A stretch of DNA of 17,584 nt from CAYWRO01 sp964460345 (GCA_964460345.1 CAYWRO010000073.1:1-17584); one strand, 5' to 3'; counted from the first letter of the stretch, positions 7,396-15,153 are shown. Translations and numbers: made by a program. The notes: generated from the sequence alone by a model not told the origin.

Positions 7396-8895
7396 TTACT
7401 GACGCTTTAGATCCCTCGGCCTCGGTATCCCATACCGATCCATCCTCGACAGCAAGGTCCGCGGATTCACCTCCAGCTTCGCCGCCGCCCCCTTCGGCCC
7501 GAACACCCGTCCCCCGCAGCTCTCCATCACGTGCATGATGTGCAGCCGCTCCAACTGCTCGGCCGTCAGGTCCAGCAGGATGTCGCGCGTCTGGGTTCGG
7601 GGGGAGCCGCCTCCGCTGCCGGCGGCGCCGCCGCGGCCGCTCATCTCCGGGGCGGGGGAGTCCGGTAACTGGATCTCCAGTTCCTCCCCTTCCGGCACCA
7701 GGGTGGCCCGCTCCACGGCGTTGGCCAGTTCCCGGATGTTCCCCGGCCAGCGGTAGGCCATGATGCGCCGCAGGCTCGCCGCGCTCAGCGGCCGCGGCGT
7801 GCGCGCCATCCGCTTGGCGACGCGCCGGTGCAGGTACTCGGCCAGGTCCTTCAGGTCTTCGCGCCGTTCGCGCAGCGGCGGCACCTCGATCCGGAAGACG
7901 TTCAGCCGGTAAAACAAGTCCTCGCGAAACTGCCCCCGCTCCACCTGCCGCGCGAGCTCTCGGTGCGTCGCGGTGACCACGCGCACATCCACCCACACCG
8001 TCTCCGTCCCGCCCACGCGCTGAAAGCTTCCGTCCTGCAGCACGCGCAGCAGCTTCGCCTGGGCCTGCAGCGGCAGTTCCGCGACTTCGTCCAGGAAGAG
8101 CGTCCCCCCGTCGGCCACCTCGAACTTGCCCAGCCGCTGCCGATCTGCCCCCGTAAACGCCCCGCGCTCGTGGCCAAAGAGTTCGCTCTCGATCAGACTC
8201 TCCGGAAGCGCGGCGCAGTTCACTGCGACAAAGGCGCGCTGCCTGCGCCTGCTCTCGGCATGGATGGAGCGCGCCACGAGTTCCTTGCCGCTGCCCGTCT
8301 CGCCATGGATCAGCACCGTCGCATCGCTCTGGGCCACCATCGACACCTGCTCGCGCACGCGTTGCAGCGCCGCCGAGTGGCCGATCATCACCGGCGGTTC
8401 ATCCGCCGGCCCGCCCGCCAGCTCCGCCGTCACGCTCGCCAGCCGCGCCCGCTGCTTCTCGCTCTCGGCCAGCCTCGCCGAAAGCTGCGCTGCCGTCTCC
8501 AGGGCCGCCCCCTCCTTCGAGGCATCCACCATCACCACCATCCGCCACCGGTCCTGTGGGAACTCCAACGCCGCGGCGTCCGGCTCGGGTGGAAGGTCGA
8601 AGTCCGACCAGTGCACCAGCACGCTCGACAGCCCCGGCGTCCCCGACCGCGCCCGCAGCCGCCCCCGGATCGGCCCCGGCTGCGAGTCCGTGATCGCCCG
8701 GACAATCTCCTCCCCCCCATGAAAAAGGGACGCCAGGGGCCGGTACGAGAGCGCATGCACCGAGGTCTCATTCAGGCAGCGCCGCAGCTCCCGGTTGATA
8801 GAGATGATGCGATGCTCGGTTGTGACCAGGGCGCCGGCGATCGGCAGGTGCTCGAAGACGTCGCTGATGAGCGATTTCGCATCAACCATGGCCAT
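7396..8895 (-). CDS. Sigma-54-dependent transcriptional regulator (enhancer-binding protein)
   Basis: This 499-residue bacterial enhancer-binding protein has a PAS-like N-terminal sensor region (about 8-125), a short helical linker, an AAA+ domain (about 168-400) and a Fis-type helix-turn-helix at the C-terminus (about 447-492). In the AAA+ domain GETGSGKE (198-205) is Walker A, GAFTGA (245-250) is the loop that contacts sigma-54, and GGTLFLDE (263-270) is Walker B. RWPGNIREL (382-390) is also typical. The N-terminus is not a receiver, so it probably senses a small molecule or another protein. A Gly/Ser/Pro-rich linker (about 411-435) precedes the HTH. The ATG at 8895 has AGGAG eight bases upstream; an in-frame ATG at 8889 is an alternative. 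Three palindromic operators lie just upstream, followed by a divergent sigma-54 promoter, so it likely controls that promoter and perhaps itself. Confidence 0.96.
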   Translation of the reverse strand: MAMVDAKSLISDVFEHLPIAGALVTTEHRIISINRELRRCLNETSVHALSYRPLASLFHGGEEIVRAITDSQPGPIRGRLRARSGTPGLSSVLVHWSDFDLPPEPDAAALEFPQDRWRMVVMVDASKEGAALETAAQLSARLAESEKQRARLASVTAELAGGPADEPPVMIGHSAALQRVREQVSMVAQSDATVLIHGETGSGKELVARSIHAESRRRQRAFVAVNCAALPESLIESELFGHERGAFTGADRQRLGKFEVADGGTLFLDEVAELPLQAQAKLLRVLQDGSFQRVGGTETVWVDVRVVTATHRELARQVERGQFREDLFYRLNVFRIEVPPLRERREDLKDLAEYLHRRVAKRMARTPRPLSAASLRRIMAYRWPGNIRELANAVERATLVPEGEELEIQLPDSPAPEMSGRGGAAGSGGGSPRTQTRDILLDLTAEQLERLHIMHVMESCGGRVFGPKGAAAKLEVNPRTLLSRMDRYGIPRPRDLKRQ

Positions 8896-8946
8896 GGGGG
8901 GTGCTCCTGTGGCTCGCGTTCCGGATCAGTTGGGGATCGTCGGGAG

Positions 8947-9016
8947 AAGTACGATATTTCGTACTTTCGCTAAAAAGTACGACAGGTCGTAATTCATACT
9001 ACGAAATATCATACTT
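8947..9016. promoter_or_regulatory. Three 20-bp operators, likely binding sites of the sigma-54 regulator
   Basis: The same palindrome, AAGTACGA-N4-TCGTACTT, occurs three times. Site 1 (8947-8966) is perfect. Site 2 (8975-8994) has one mismatch in the right arm. Site 3 (8997-9016) has a diverged left arm and one mismatch on the right. Their centres lie about 123, 95 and 73 bases before the predicted start of the sigma-54 promoter at 9053, which is typical for upstream activator sequences of enhancer-binding proteins. They also sit about 50-120 bases upstream of the regulator's own start codon, so autoregulation is possible. The AT-rich operators stand out strongly in this GC-rich region. Confidence 0.85.
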
Positions 9017-9052
9017 TTTGCCATCAATCCTTGCCCAGGCTCCCCAGACGGA

Positions 9053-9069
9053 TTGGCATACCACTTGCC
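9053..9069 (+). promoter_or_regulatory. Sigma-54 (-24/-12) promoter
   Basis: TTGGCATACCACTTGCC matches the YTGGCAC-N5-TTGC consensus, with GG at 9055-9056 and GC at 9067-9068, exactly 12 bases apart. The transcript would start at about 9080. It reads toward the structured RNA region and the DUF1444 gene. The operators upstream and the adjacent regulator gene make this a coherent activator-UAS-promoter set. Confidence 0.87.
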
Positions 9070-9079
9070 ATATCCCTCC

Positions 9080-9222
9080 CGTCGGCCAAGCAGCCGACAC
9101 CGATTCCGGGGAGAAATTCCCCGTCAAATCAGATTCCGTCAGCGGGCGCTGCGTTGGCGCCCTGAAAGCGAACGTCGGGAGTGGTCAAGTGGGCTGACCA
9201 CCTCCGGCCTCGCTTTCTTTTT
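9080..9222 (+). ncRNA. Candidate structured small RNA or leader under sigma-54 control
   Basis: From the predicted start to the T run the sequence is almost all hairpins. Hairpin 1 is GTCGGC/GCCGAC (9081-9098). Hairpin 2 is CGGGGA/TCCCCG (9107-9123). Hairpin 3 is GGGCGC/GCGCCC (9144-9162). A terminator-like stem follows at 9164-9222. All stems are perfect and the first begins at the predicted transcription start. No coding frame is convincing here. It could be a free small RNA of about 143 bases or the leader of the DUF1444 gene with an attenuator. It matches no RNA family that I recognise. Confidence 0.55.
9164..9222 (+). terminator. Terminator-like hairpin ending the sigma-54 leader RNA
   Basis: An outer stem, GAAAGCGA (9164-9171) with TCGCTTTC (9210-9217), encloses an inner perfect stem, GTGGTCA (9181-9187) with TGACCAC (9195-9201). 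Five T residues (9218-9222) follow directly. This has the form of an intrinsic terminator, possibly a regulated one, because a gene lies in the same direction about 220 bases later. Confidence 0.65.
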
Positions 9223-9439
9223 GGGCCTACTACATCTTGTGGGTATGGGCCCGGATTGCCCCGGCACGAGCGCCCAAACAGGGGTGTTCCCCCATGAATC
9301 GGGGGTGCTTTCGCCCCCTCCTTGGAAACATTCTGGTGCATCGGGCGTAGGGAAATGACGATGTAGTGGTCGGTGTCCCGTGCGGGCCTGAGCCGCCCGA
9401 CGGGACGAGGTAAACCCCCGGCCCGAAAGAGGTTAGGCG
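9223..9439 (+). other. Second structured leader segment before the DUF1444 gene
   Basis: The segment has alternative stems that exclude one another. GGGG (9281-9284) can pair with CCCCC (9289-9293). That CCCCC can instead pair with GGGGG (9301-9305). That GGGGG can instead pair with CCCCC (9314-9318). A further strong stem runs from GTCCCGTGCGGGC (about 9375-9387) to CCCGACGGGAC (about 9396-9406). The ribosome binding site AAGAGG (9427-9432) lies seven bases before the ATG at 9440. No small ORF here is convincing. Confidence 0.5.
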
Positions 9440-10234
9440 ATGTCGAAGATGCCCCGAGAGCCCGAGGCCTTCGCCGAACAGGTCGCCGCGATGCTGCGTC
9501 GTCTCCACCCCGAGCACGAGATCGACCTGGTCGGCCCCCGCGAGATGGTCGTCAACGGCCGCAGGCTGGACCTGGAAAACCTTTACCGCCTGGTATCACA
9601 CGACTTGGAGCGCGGGGCCGAGATCGTCGAGCATTACCTGGAACAGCTTTTTTCGGGCGACGCCCTCGGCGCGATTGCCCTGCCCTTCGAGTTCGTCCGC
9701 CCGCGGATCATGCCGCGGATTCAGCCCGAGTCGATTTTTGATCACCTCCCCCGGGAACAGGTGGCCCACGTCCCCTACGTGAACGGGACGGCGATCGTGT
9801 TCGTGATCGACCTGCCGCAGATGACGGTGTCGGTCACGACCGAGCAGATGGTGCAGTGGGGGGTGGAGGCGGAGGATCTGGAGCGGATCGCGCGGCACAA
9901 CCTGGACACCTACCGGCCGGAGCTGGAGGTTCAGATCGTGGAGAGCCGCGAGGGCGGGCGTGCGGCGATCCTGAGCGAACAGGATGGGTATGACGCGGCG
10001 CGGCTGCTGTTGAGCGGGTTGTTCTCGCGGCTGGCGCCGCAGATGGGCGGCGACTTCCTCGTCGCGACGCCGGCGCGGGACATGTTCCTGGCGATGTCGC
10101 CGGGGCCGGATGAGTTCATCGAGCGTCTGCGCGAGCGGATCGTGCACGACTACCGGCGCATGCCGTACCCGATCACGCAGGATCTCTTCTACGTAACGCG
10201 AGACGGGATTGCGGGGACGCGCGAAGCGGCGTGA
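9440..10234 (+). CDS. DUF1444 / UPF0354 (YtpQ-like) family protein
   Basis: This 264-residue soluble protein has no signal peptide or membrane segment. The layout fits the DUF1444 (YtpQ, UPF0354) family: a short helical start, NLYRLVSHD (47-55), a central FVRPRIMPRI (85-94), the conserved hydrophobic strand AIVFVIDLPQMTVSVT (118-133) followed by a WGVEAEDLERIARHNL segment (140-155), and a C-terminal DGYDAARLLL...FLVATPARDMFLA part. The function of this family is unknown. The start has a good AAGAGG site seven bases upstream. It lies downstream of the sigma-54 promoter and the structured leader, so it may be a sigma-54-controlled gene read through the terminator-like hairpin. It converges on the subtilisin operon, with a shared terminator between. 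Confidence 0.8.
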   Translation: MSKMPREPEAFAEQVAAMLRRLHPEHEIDLVGPREMVVNGRRLDLENLYRLVSHDLERGAEIVEHYLEQLFSGDALGAIALPFEFVRPRIMPRIQPESIFDHLPREQVAHVPYVNGTAIVFVIDLPQMTVSVTTEQMVQWGVEAEDLERIARHNLDTYRPELEVQIVESREGGRAAILSEQDGYDAARLLLSGLFSRLAPQMGGDFLVATPARDMFLAMSPGPDEFIERLRERIVHDYRRMPYPITQDLFYVTRDGIAGTREAA

Positions 10235-10285
10235 TCGGGGATTGTGCAATGCGTCGCAACTGACGCACCGGTGCAGGTGAACGTG

Positions 10286-10319
10286 AAAGCGCCGCCGCGA
10301 GACTCGCGGCGGCGCTTTT
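10286..10319. terminator. Bidirectional intrinsic terminator
   Basis: AAAGCGCCGCCGCGA (10286-10300), loop GAC, then the perfect complement TCGCGGCGGCGCTTT (10304-10318): a 15-bp perfect stem with T residues at one end and A residues at the other. It sits between the convergent DUF1444 and subtilisin genes and can stop transcription from both sides. Confidence 0.92.
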
Positions 10320-10351
10320 CGTCCAGGGATCGATGAGGGCGCGTCGCTCGA

Positions 10352-11584
10352 TCAGGGGTTGGCGTTGAACCAGTTGTCCAGGAAGACGACCAGGTCGAGT
10401 GCGTCGATCGACGCATCGCCGGTGAGCTCGGCGGTGGGGTCGGCGATGAACCACTTGTCCAGGTAGCTGACGATGCCGATCACGCCCGGCTGGACGCGGG
10501 CGACCTGGGCGTGCGCGCTGGGGAACTGAACGGTGGAGGCGAGCTGCAGGGCGTAGCCGGCATTCAGGCGGCCGTAGCCGATGAGCCCGGCGTAGTCCGG
10601 GTTGAGATGGTTGATGTTGGTCGCCGAGCCCATCATCACCTCGGCGACGAAGCTGAGCGGGTCATTGGTGGTCGCGTTCTCCATGAGGAGCGCGGCGGTC
10701 CCGCTGACGAACGCCGCGGCGCCGCTGGTGCCGGAGCCGAGGCCGTACTCATTGTCGGGGAGGGGGCCGGCGACTTCGGTGCCAGGCGCCGAGACGTTGA
10801 TGTACATGCCGTAGTTGCTGAAGGTGCTCTTGATGTCGTTCTCATCCGTGGCGGTAACGGCGAACGCTTCCGGGTAGGCAGCGGGGAAGACCGTGGTGTA
10901 GCTGTTGTTGTTCGCGACGCTGGAGACGATGAGCGTGCCGGAGTTGTAGGCGTACGTGATGGCCTGCTCGATGGCGGGGTAGTCGGTGGTTGTGGCGATG
11001 CTGAGATTGATGATGTCGGCGCCTTCGGCGACGGCGTAGTAGATGCCGGAGGCAATGCCGGAAGCCGTGCCGACGCCGTCTGAGTCGAGGACCCTGACGG
11101 GGAGGATGGTTACATCGGGCGCCGTCGCGGCGATGATGCCGGCGACCCAGGTGCCGTGCCCGACGTACTCGTCGATGTCACCGTCGCCATCGTTATCAAC
11201 GCCGTCAGGTTCATCGGAAGTGACGTCGTTGTTGTGGACGAAGTTGTACCCGTGCGCGAGGCGGCCGTAAAACATGTCGTGGTCGGGCGAGACGCCGGTG
11301 TCGAGGACGGCGACGAGGATGTCGTCACCGGTGGCGTAGGTGTGGGCCTGTTCGAGATTGATGAGGTCGAACGCGTACTGGTTGAGAAACTCGTAGATGC
11401 CGATGCGCACAAAGAAACTCTGCGTCTGCGCATGAGGCTCCTCAATCGCATCAAGGAAGGGGATGCGATGGCAGGGCTCATTGGGCAATGTAACAAGCGC
11501 CTCGTCGGCGGGGCCTGCAAGGAGGGTGGGGGCCACGAAGGTCGCGGCCGCGGCGACGAGGGGAACAAAGTACGGGTTGTTCAT
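10352..11584 (-). CDS. Secreted subtilisin-like serine protease (S8) with dockerin-like C-terminus
   Basis: This 410-residue protein has a signal peptide (about 1-23, ending LLAG), a short region in place of a long prodomain, and an S8 peptidase domain. The catalytic triad is Asp95 (VAVLDTGV), His143 (GHGTWVAG) and Ser287 (GSGTSGAAA); Asn in SSVANNNS (about 221-228) fits the oxyanion position. An Asp/Asn-rich loop, DGVDNDGDGDIDE (127-139), probably binds calcium. The end (about 367-410) resembles the dockerin repeats of the 1222-1983 product, with a degenerate first repeat. The start at 11584 gives a clear signal peptide and lies four bases after the CHAT gene stop; a longer open frame runs back into the CHAT gene and is rejected. 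It is the last gene of the sigma-CHAT operon and is exported, unlike the genes before it. Confidence 0.94.
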   Translation of the reverse strand: MNNPYFVPLVAAAATFVAPTLLAGPADEALVTLPNEPCHRIPFLDAIEEPHAQTQSFFVRIGIYEFLNQYAFDLINLEQAHTYATGDDILVAVLDTGVSPDHDMFYGRLAHGYNFVHNNDVTSDEPDGVDNDGDGDIDEYVGHGTWVAGIIAATAPDVTILPVRVLDSDGVGTASGIASGIYYAVAEGADIINLSIATTTDYPAIEQAITYAYNSGTLIVSSVANNNSYTTVFPAAYPEAFAVTATDENDIKSTFSNYGMYINVSAPGTEVAGPLPDNEYGLGSGTSGAAAFVSGTAALLMENATTNDPLSFVAEVMMGSATNINHLNPDYAGLIGYGRLNAGYALQLASTVQFPSAHAQVARVQPGVIGIVSYLDKWFIADPTAELTGDASIDALDLVVFLDNWFNANP

Positions 11585-11588
11585 TTTC

Positions 11589-14462
11589 TCAGACTCCGAC
11601 TGTGAAGAAGGGGGCCCATTCTGCCGGATGCGGCCGTCGAGCGGCCGCGTCCAGCAGGGATCGCCGCAGGCAACGGACCAGCGGCTTTTCCCCGGAATTG
11701 TGCCATTGCAAGTAGGCGTCGGCCATAACTTCGCGTGCAATCGCGTCGGAAACCGGCCAATGTGAGGCGATGAGGGACGTTGCGCCTGCCACGAGGAAGG
11801 CCCGGAGAAGTCCGAGAAGTTCGCCGCCGGCGTCCACCCCAGAGCGCCCAGATTCACATGCGCTAAGTGTGACGGTTGCGCCTGTGAGGCGAAGAGAGGC
11901 TATCTCGCGCGCGGTGATCCAGCCGTCGGCGAGTTTGAGGCCCGAGGCGAGTGGATCGGATGCGGCGAATCGGGCATGCGTGGCGATGTGAATGACCGAC
12001 GCCTGGGAGGCTGCATGGGTGAAGGCGTCGATCGTGGCGTGACGTCCGATGAGTCGCTGTGCGCCGGGCAGCAGGCTGGCAATGGTCTCGGCCTCGTCTT
12101 CCGCGTAAGGGATGTCAGCGTCAGAGAGTCCGATAACGAGCATCCTTCGCTCATCGCGCACGGAGGACTCGGCGGTACGCAGGACGTGCGTAAGCACGGT
12201 GGCGCTTGGAGCTGTCGAGATCGTGTTGCTGTTCAGGAGGTAAGCGTCGCCATCGCTCAGCGCGTGGAAGGGGACGGCGTGCAGCGACCCGTGCGGAATC
12301 ACCCAGAGGTGTGAGGCGCCGGCGAGGTCCGCGCGGAGCGGGGCCAGGAGCATGTCATGGAGGCCGCGGAGTTCGCGCTGAAGCTGGTCCGCGGCGGGCA
12401 TGCCCTGACCGACATCGCTGCGCGCGATGGCGCGCCGGATGTGGAAATGAAGACGGTTGACGGCCTCATCGACGTCGGCGACCGTTGCGGGAAGCAGATG
12501 AATGCGCGTGTCGTGGCGACGAATGACGAAACAGGCGATTCGTCCATTTGAGAAGTAATACTCGAGGACAGCGGCATCGTCAGGGATGCTGCGTGCGAGA
12601 TCCTCGAGCCTGGCGGGCGCGGCGAAAAGGTCTGCGCCGGGTTGGTCCGCGGCGAGACGGGATTCGAGCAGGGAGATGGTCTGTTCACAATCGGCGAGGC
12701 GGGCGCGCCACTCGGCGCGCTGCTCGGCGTTCTCCGGCCGGGAGCGTGCATCCTCCCACTCGGCGTACAGGGCGTTGAGAACGCGGCGCTCCTGGGCGAG
12801 GCGCTGCTGCACCGGGTCAACGTGCCAGAGCATGGTGTCGCCGCGGGCATTCCGGGGGGCTTCGGCGGCGGCTTCAGCGCGGAGGAGATCGAGCAGGCCG
12901 CGGCTCTTGGCGCGCTCGGCGATGTCGAAGGCCGTCGCGTCACGATCCGGCAGATCGGAGCGAAGGGCGACATCGAAGGCGTCCTCATAGACGCGATGGC
13001 GTTCGGCGAAGAAGGCGACGCGAAGGCGGTCGGCCTGCAGCGCGCCGCGGGAGCGCTCGATCTGCTCGACGGCTTCCTTCAGGTCCCGCTGGGCCGCGGC
13101 CACGTCCCCTGTCTGCAGCGCCAGGCGCGCGCGGGCGTGCAGGGCATCTGCCAGGAGCGGCGAGAGGCTGAGCTGGCGAGCCTGCTGAACGGCGAGGTCG
13201 ATGATGGGCGAGGCTTCCGCCGTACGACCGTCGTCGACGAGGAGGTTGGCCAGGGCGAGGCGCGCCGTGCAACTGTCGGCGGGGCGATCGGCAAGCCGCT
13301 CGATCAGTTCGGCCAGCGTGCGCTGCGCATCGAACTCATCACCACCGGCCGCGACGGCCAGGGCACGCGTGATGCGGGCGCGATCGGCGGCGGTCTGGTG
13401 AGAGAGGCTTGTGAAGCTTTCGACGGCGGCATCCAGCGCCCGAATGGCGGGGGCGTACTGGCGCAGGGCGAGCAGCGCCTTGCCGAGCCCGGCCTGCGCG
13501 CGGGCGGCGTCGGCGGCGAGGCTGCGGCTGAGGAGGACGGGGATGGCGCGGGTGTAAGCCGTGACGGCGGGCTTGTGGGCGCCCGCGGCGGCGAGAGTCT
13601 CGGCCTGTTCGGCCTGAAGGCGGGCGGCATCGCCGGCGGCGTGGTCTGCATCTTCCGCTTCGAGGGCAGCACGCGCCTGCTCGAAGAGGAGCATGGCGGG
13701 GCCAAAACGCCCCTGTCGGCTGAGAAGGTCGGCGATGTTCCCGGCGACGATCGCGGAGGCACGCCCGGCGCCCTGAGATTCAAAGAGGAGGAGGGCTTCG
13801 CGAAAAACGTCTTCGGCTTCCTGGAAGCGGTGGAGATCGAGGAGGGCCTCGGCAAGGTTGCTCTTGAGTTGCGCGGCGACGAGCGGCGCATCGGCGATGA
13901 GGGGCTCGGCGCGGCGGAAGCAGACGATGGCGGCCTCAGGATCATCGCGCATGCGATGAATGACGCCGAGATTGATGTCTGCGCGGGCGGCCAGATCGCG
14001 CTTGCCGAGCTTCAGCAGGACTTCGCGCGCAGCGCCGCCTTCGCGTGCCGCCTCTTCGAGTCGGCCGAGGCGAGCCAATGGGTGCAGGGTCGTGACGGCG
14101 GCGCAGGCCGCTTCAAGATGGTCGCCGGAGCGGGCGGCGAGGGTCTGGGCTTCGTGCAGCAGGGCCAGCGCTTCCTCAAAGCGATTGTCGTACGCGATGG
14201 TCTGTGCGACGGCGCGGCGGGCGCGTGCCCGGGCGGAAGGAGAGCCGGTGCGATCGGAAAGATCGGCGAGCATCCGGGCGGCGGCGGTGGCGCGCTCCAG
14301 GTCAGAGATGGCCCAGTCTTCGGAAAGCTCGGCCAAAGCGCGCAGGAGTTCGCTGGGGTTATCGTCATCGACGCTGCTCTTGAGCAGGGCAGCGCGCTCG
14401 TGCGGCGAAGCCGCCAGAAGCTGCTGAAGCAGTCGGTCGGTATCTGCCGGGCTCGTCATCAT
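11589..14462 (-). CDS. TPR-repeat protein with C-terminal CHAT (caspase-like) protease domain
   Basis: This 957-residue protein has a long helical repeat array (about 75-500) of TPR type, with recurring A-L-x-x-A and G/D-x-A-x-A patterns, a helical linker (about 540-610), and a CHAT domain (about 620-957). The catalytic dyad is visible as His829 in HIATHA (825-830) and Cys869 in LSACESG (866-872). GGELLGLLRAFLVAGATSLIASHWPV (879-904) is the conserved region after the Cys. CHAT proteins are caspase/separase-type cysteine proteases, often triggered by partners bound to the TPRs. No signal peptide or membrane segment is seen. It overlaps the upstream anti-sigma-like gene by four bases (ATGATGA), so translation is coupled. 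In context its likely substrate is that upstream protein, or the downstream subtilisin pathway; both are inference. Confidence 0.94.
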   Translation of the reverse strand: MMTSPADTDRLLQQLLAASPHERAALLKSSVDDDNPSELLRALAELSEDWAISDLERATAAARMLADLSDRTGSPSARARARRAVAQTIAYDNRFEEALALLHEAQTLAARSGDHLEAACAAVTTLHPLARLGRLEEAAREGGAAREVLLKLGKRDLAARADINLGVIHRMRDDPEAAIVCFRRAEPLIADAPLVAAQLKSNLAEALLDLHRFQEAEDVFREALLLFESQGAGRASAIVAGNIADLLSRQGRFGPAMLLFEQARAALEAEDADHAAGDAARLQAEQAETLAAAGAHKPAVTAYTRAIPVLLSRSLAADAARAQAGLGKALLALRQYAPAIRALDAAVESFTSLSHQTAADRARITRALAVAAGGDEFDAQRTLAELIERLADRPADSCTARLALANLLVDDGRTAEASPIIDLAVQQARQLSLSPLLADALHARARLALQTGDVAAAQRDLKEAVEQIERSRGALQADRLRVAFFAERHRVYEDAFDVALRSDLPDRDATAFDIAERAKSRGLLDLLRAEAAAEAPRNARGDTMLWHVDPVQQRLAQERRVLNALYAEWEDARSRPENAEQRAEWRARLADCEQTISLLESRLAADQPGADLFAAPARLEDLARSIPDDAAVLEYYFSNGRIACFVIRRHDTRIHLLPATVADVDEAVNRLHFHIRRAIARSDVGQGMPAADQLQRELRGLHDMLLAPLRADLAGASHLWVIPHGSLHAVPFHALSDGDAYLLNSNTISTAPSATVLTHVLRTAESSVRDERRMLVIGLSDADIPYAEDEAETIASLLPGAQRLIGRHATIDAFTHAASQASVIHIATHARFAASDPLASGLKLADGWITAREIASLRLTGATVTLSACESGRSGVDAGGELLGLLRAFLVAGATSLIASHWPVSDAIAREVMADAYLQWHNSGEKPLVRCLRRSLLDAAARRPHPAEWAPFFTVGV

Positions 14463-15079
14463 GGGATGTCGAAGGGCGGTGTGGTGAAGACGCGCTGCCC
14501 GGTCTTGATCGCCAGCGAGCAGGCGCCCTGCGGGGTCTCAAGCGCGAACTGGCCATGTTCATCGGTGGCGGTGAAGAGGGGCGGCCTCGTTCCGGCGGGA
14601 AGGAGGGCGATTTCTGCCGTCTGCGTACGGCCGTCGATCTCCGCGCAGCCGCGGAGGGCCCATCGGCCGGGCGCATCGGGGGTCGGCGCGGCGGCTGGCG
14701 AGACCTGGACATCGACGTTCAACTCAGGCCCGCCGAAGGTGAGGAGGAAGGTCTCATCGGTGGCGAAGCTTCGGAAGCCGCGGGCGGGGGCGACGCGCGT
14801 GTCGAGGAGGAGGCGGAGGACCTGGGTTGCGGTCTCGACCCAGGTCGGTTGCGTGGCCGGCTTGGCGGAGAGGAGCGCCCGGAGACGCTGGTGCAGCGAA
14901 GGGGAGAGGTCTTCCAACTCGCGCTCGTCCAAGGCGCGGCACATGCGCTGGACGCGCTCGAGCGCGGAGGCGAGCTCAGGCGATTCGGCCACCCGTCGCT
15001 GAAGGTGTGAAGCGGCGTCGGCGTCGAGCTCGCCGAGGACGAAAGCGACAAGCATGTCCAAATTTGGATGGCGATTCAT
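14459..15079 (-). CDS. Soluble anti-sigma-like protein with C-terminal beta-rich domain
   Basis: This 206-residue protein of unknown function has two parts. The N-terminus (about 1-60), LVAFVLGELDADAASHLQRR followed by AESPELASALERV, fits the helical pattern of anti-sigma domains (L.AYLDGEL...), but it lacks the Cys/His zinc ligands of zinc-binding anti-sigma factors. The C-terminus (about 105-206) is beta-rich; TDEHGQFALETPQGACSLAI (172-191) resembles a carboxypeptidase-regulatory-like fold. There is no transmembrane segment, unlike typical membrane anti-sigma factors, so it should be cytoplasmic. It lies between the ECF sigma gene (74 bases upstream) and the TPR-CHAT gene (4-base overlap). 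I infer that it holds the sigma factor and may be cleaved by the CHAT protease. AGAGG lies eight bases before the start. Confidence 0.7.
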   Translation of the reverse strand: MNRHPNLDMLVAFVLGELDADAASHLQRRVAESPELASALERVQRMCRALDERELEDLSPSLHQRLRALLSAKPATQPTWVETATQVLRLLLDTRVAPARGFRSFATDETFLLTFGGPELNVDVQVSPAAAPTPDAPGRWALRGCAEIDGRTQTAEIALLPAGTRPPLFTATDEHGQFALETPQGACSLAIKTGQRVFTTPPFDIP

Positions 15080-15153
15080 TTGTGCACCTCTTCTCTAGAA
15101 AGTGGGGCTGGCCAGGCCTCCTGATACAGGCGCGGCGATTTTTTTCTTGTCTT

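Noticed and set aside
7250..7996. Minus-strand 248-codon frame spanning the end of the enhancer-binding protein gene
   Set aside because: It is a frame shadow of the AAA+ and linker-coding DNA, low in complexity, with no motifs.
9053..9358. 101-codon plus-strand ORF in the sigma-54 leader
   Set aside because: Its ATG-like start lies inside the -24/-12 promoter, upstream of the predicted transcription start, and the region is built of hairpins. The translation has no coding character.
11585..11857. N-terminal extension of the subtilisin gene into the CHAT gene
   Set aside because: The extension is out of frame over the CHAT C-terminus. The internal ATG at 11584 gives a proper signal peptide four bases after the CHAT stop.
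12642..15002. Very long plus-strand open frame (786 codons) opposite the CHAT and anti-sigma-like genes
   Set aside because: It is a mirror of real minus-strand genes with strong GC3 bias. Its Gly/Ala/Glu-rich translation has no domain, while the opposite strand has clear TPR and CHAT motifs.
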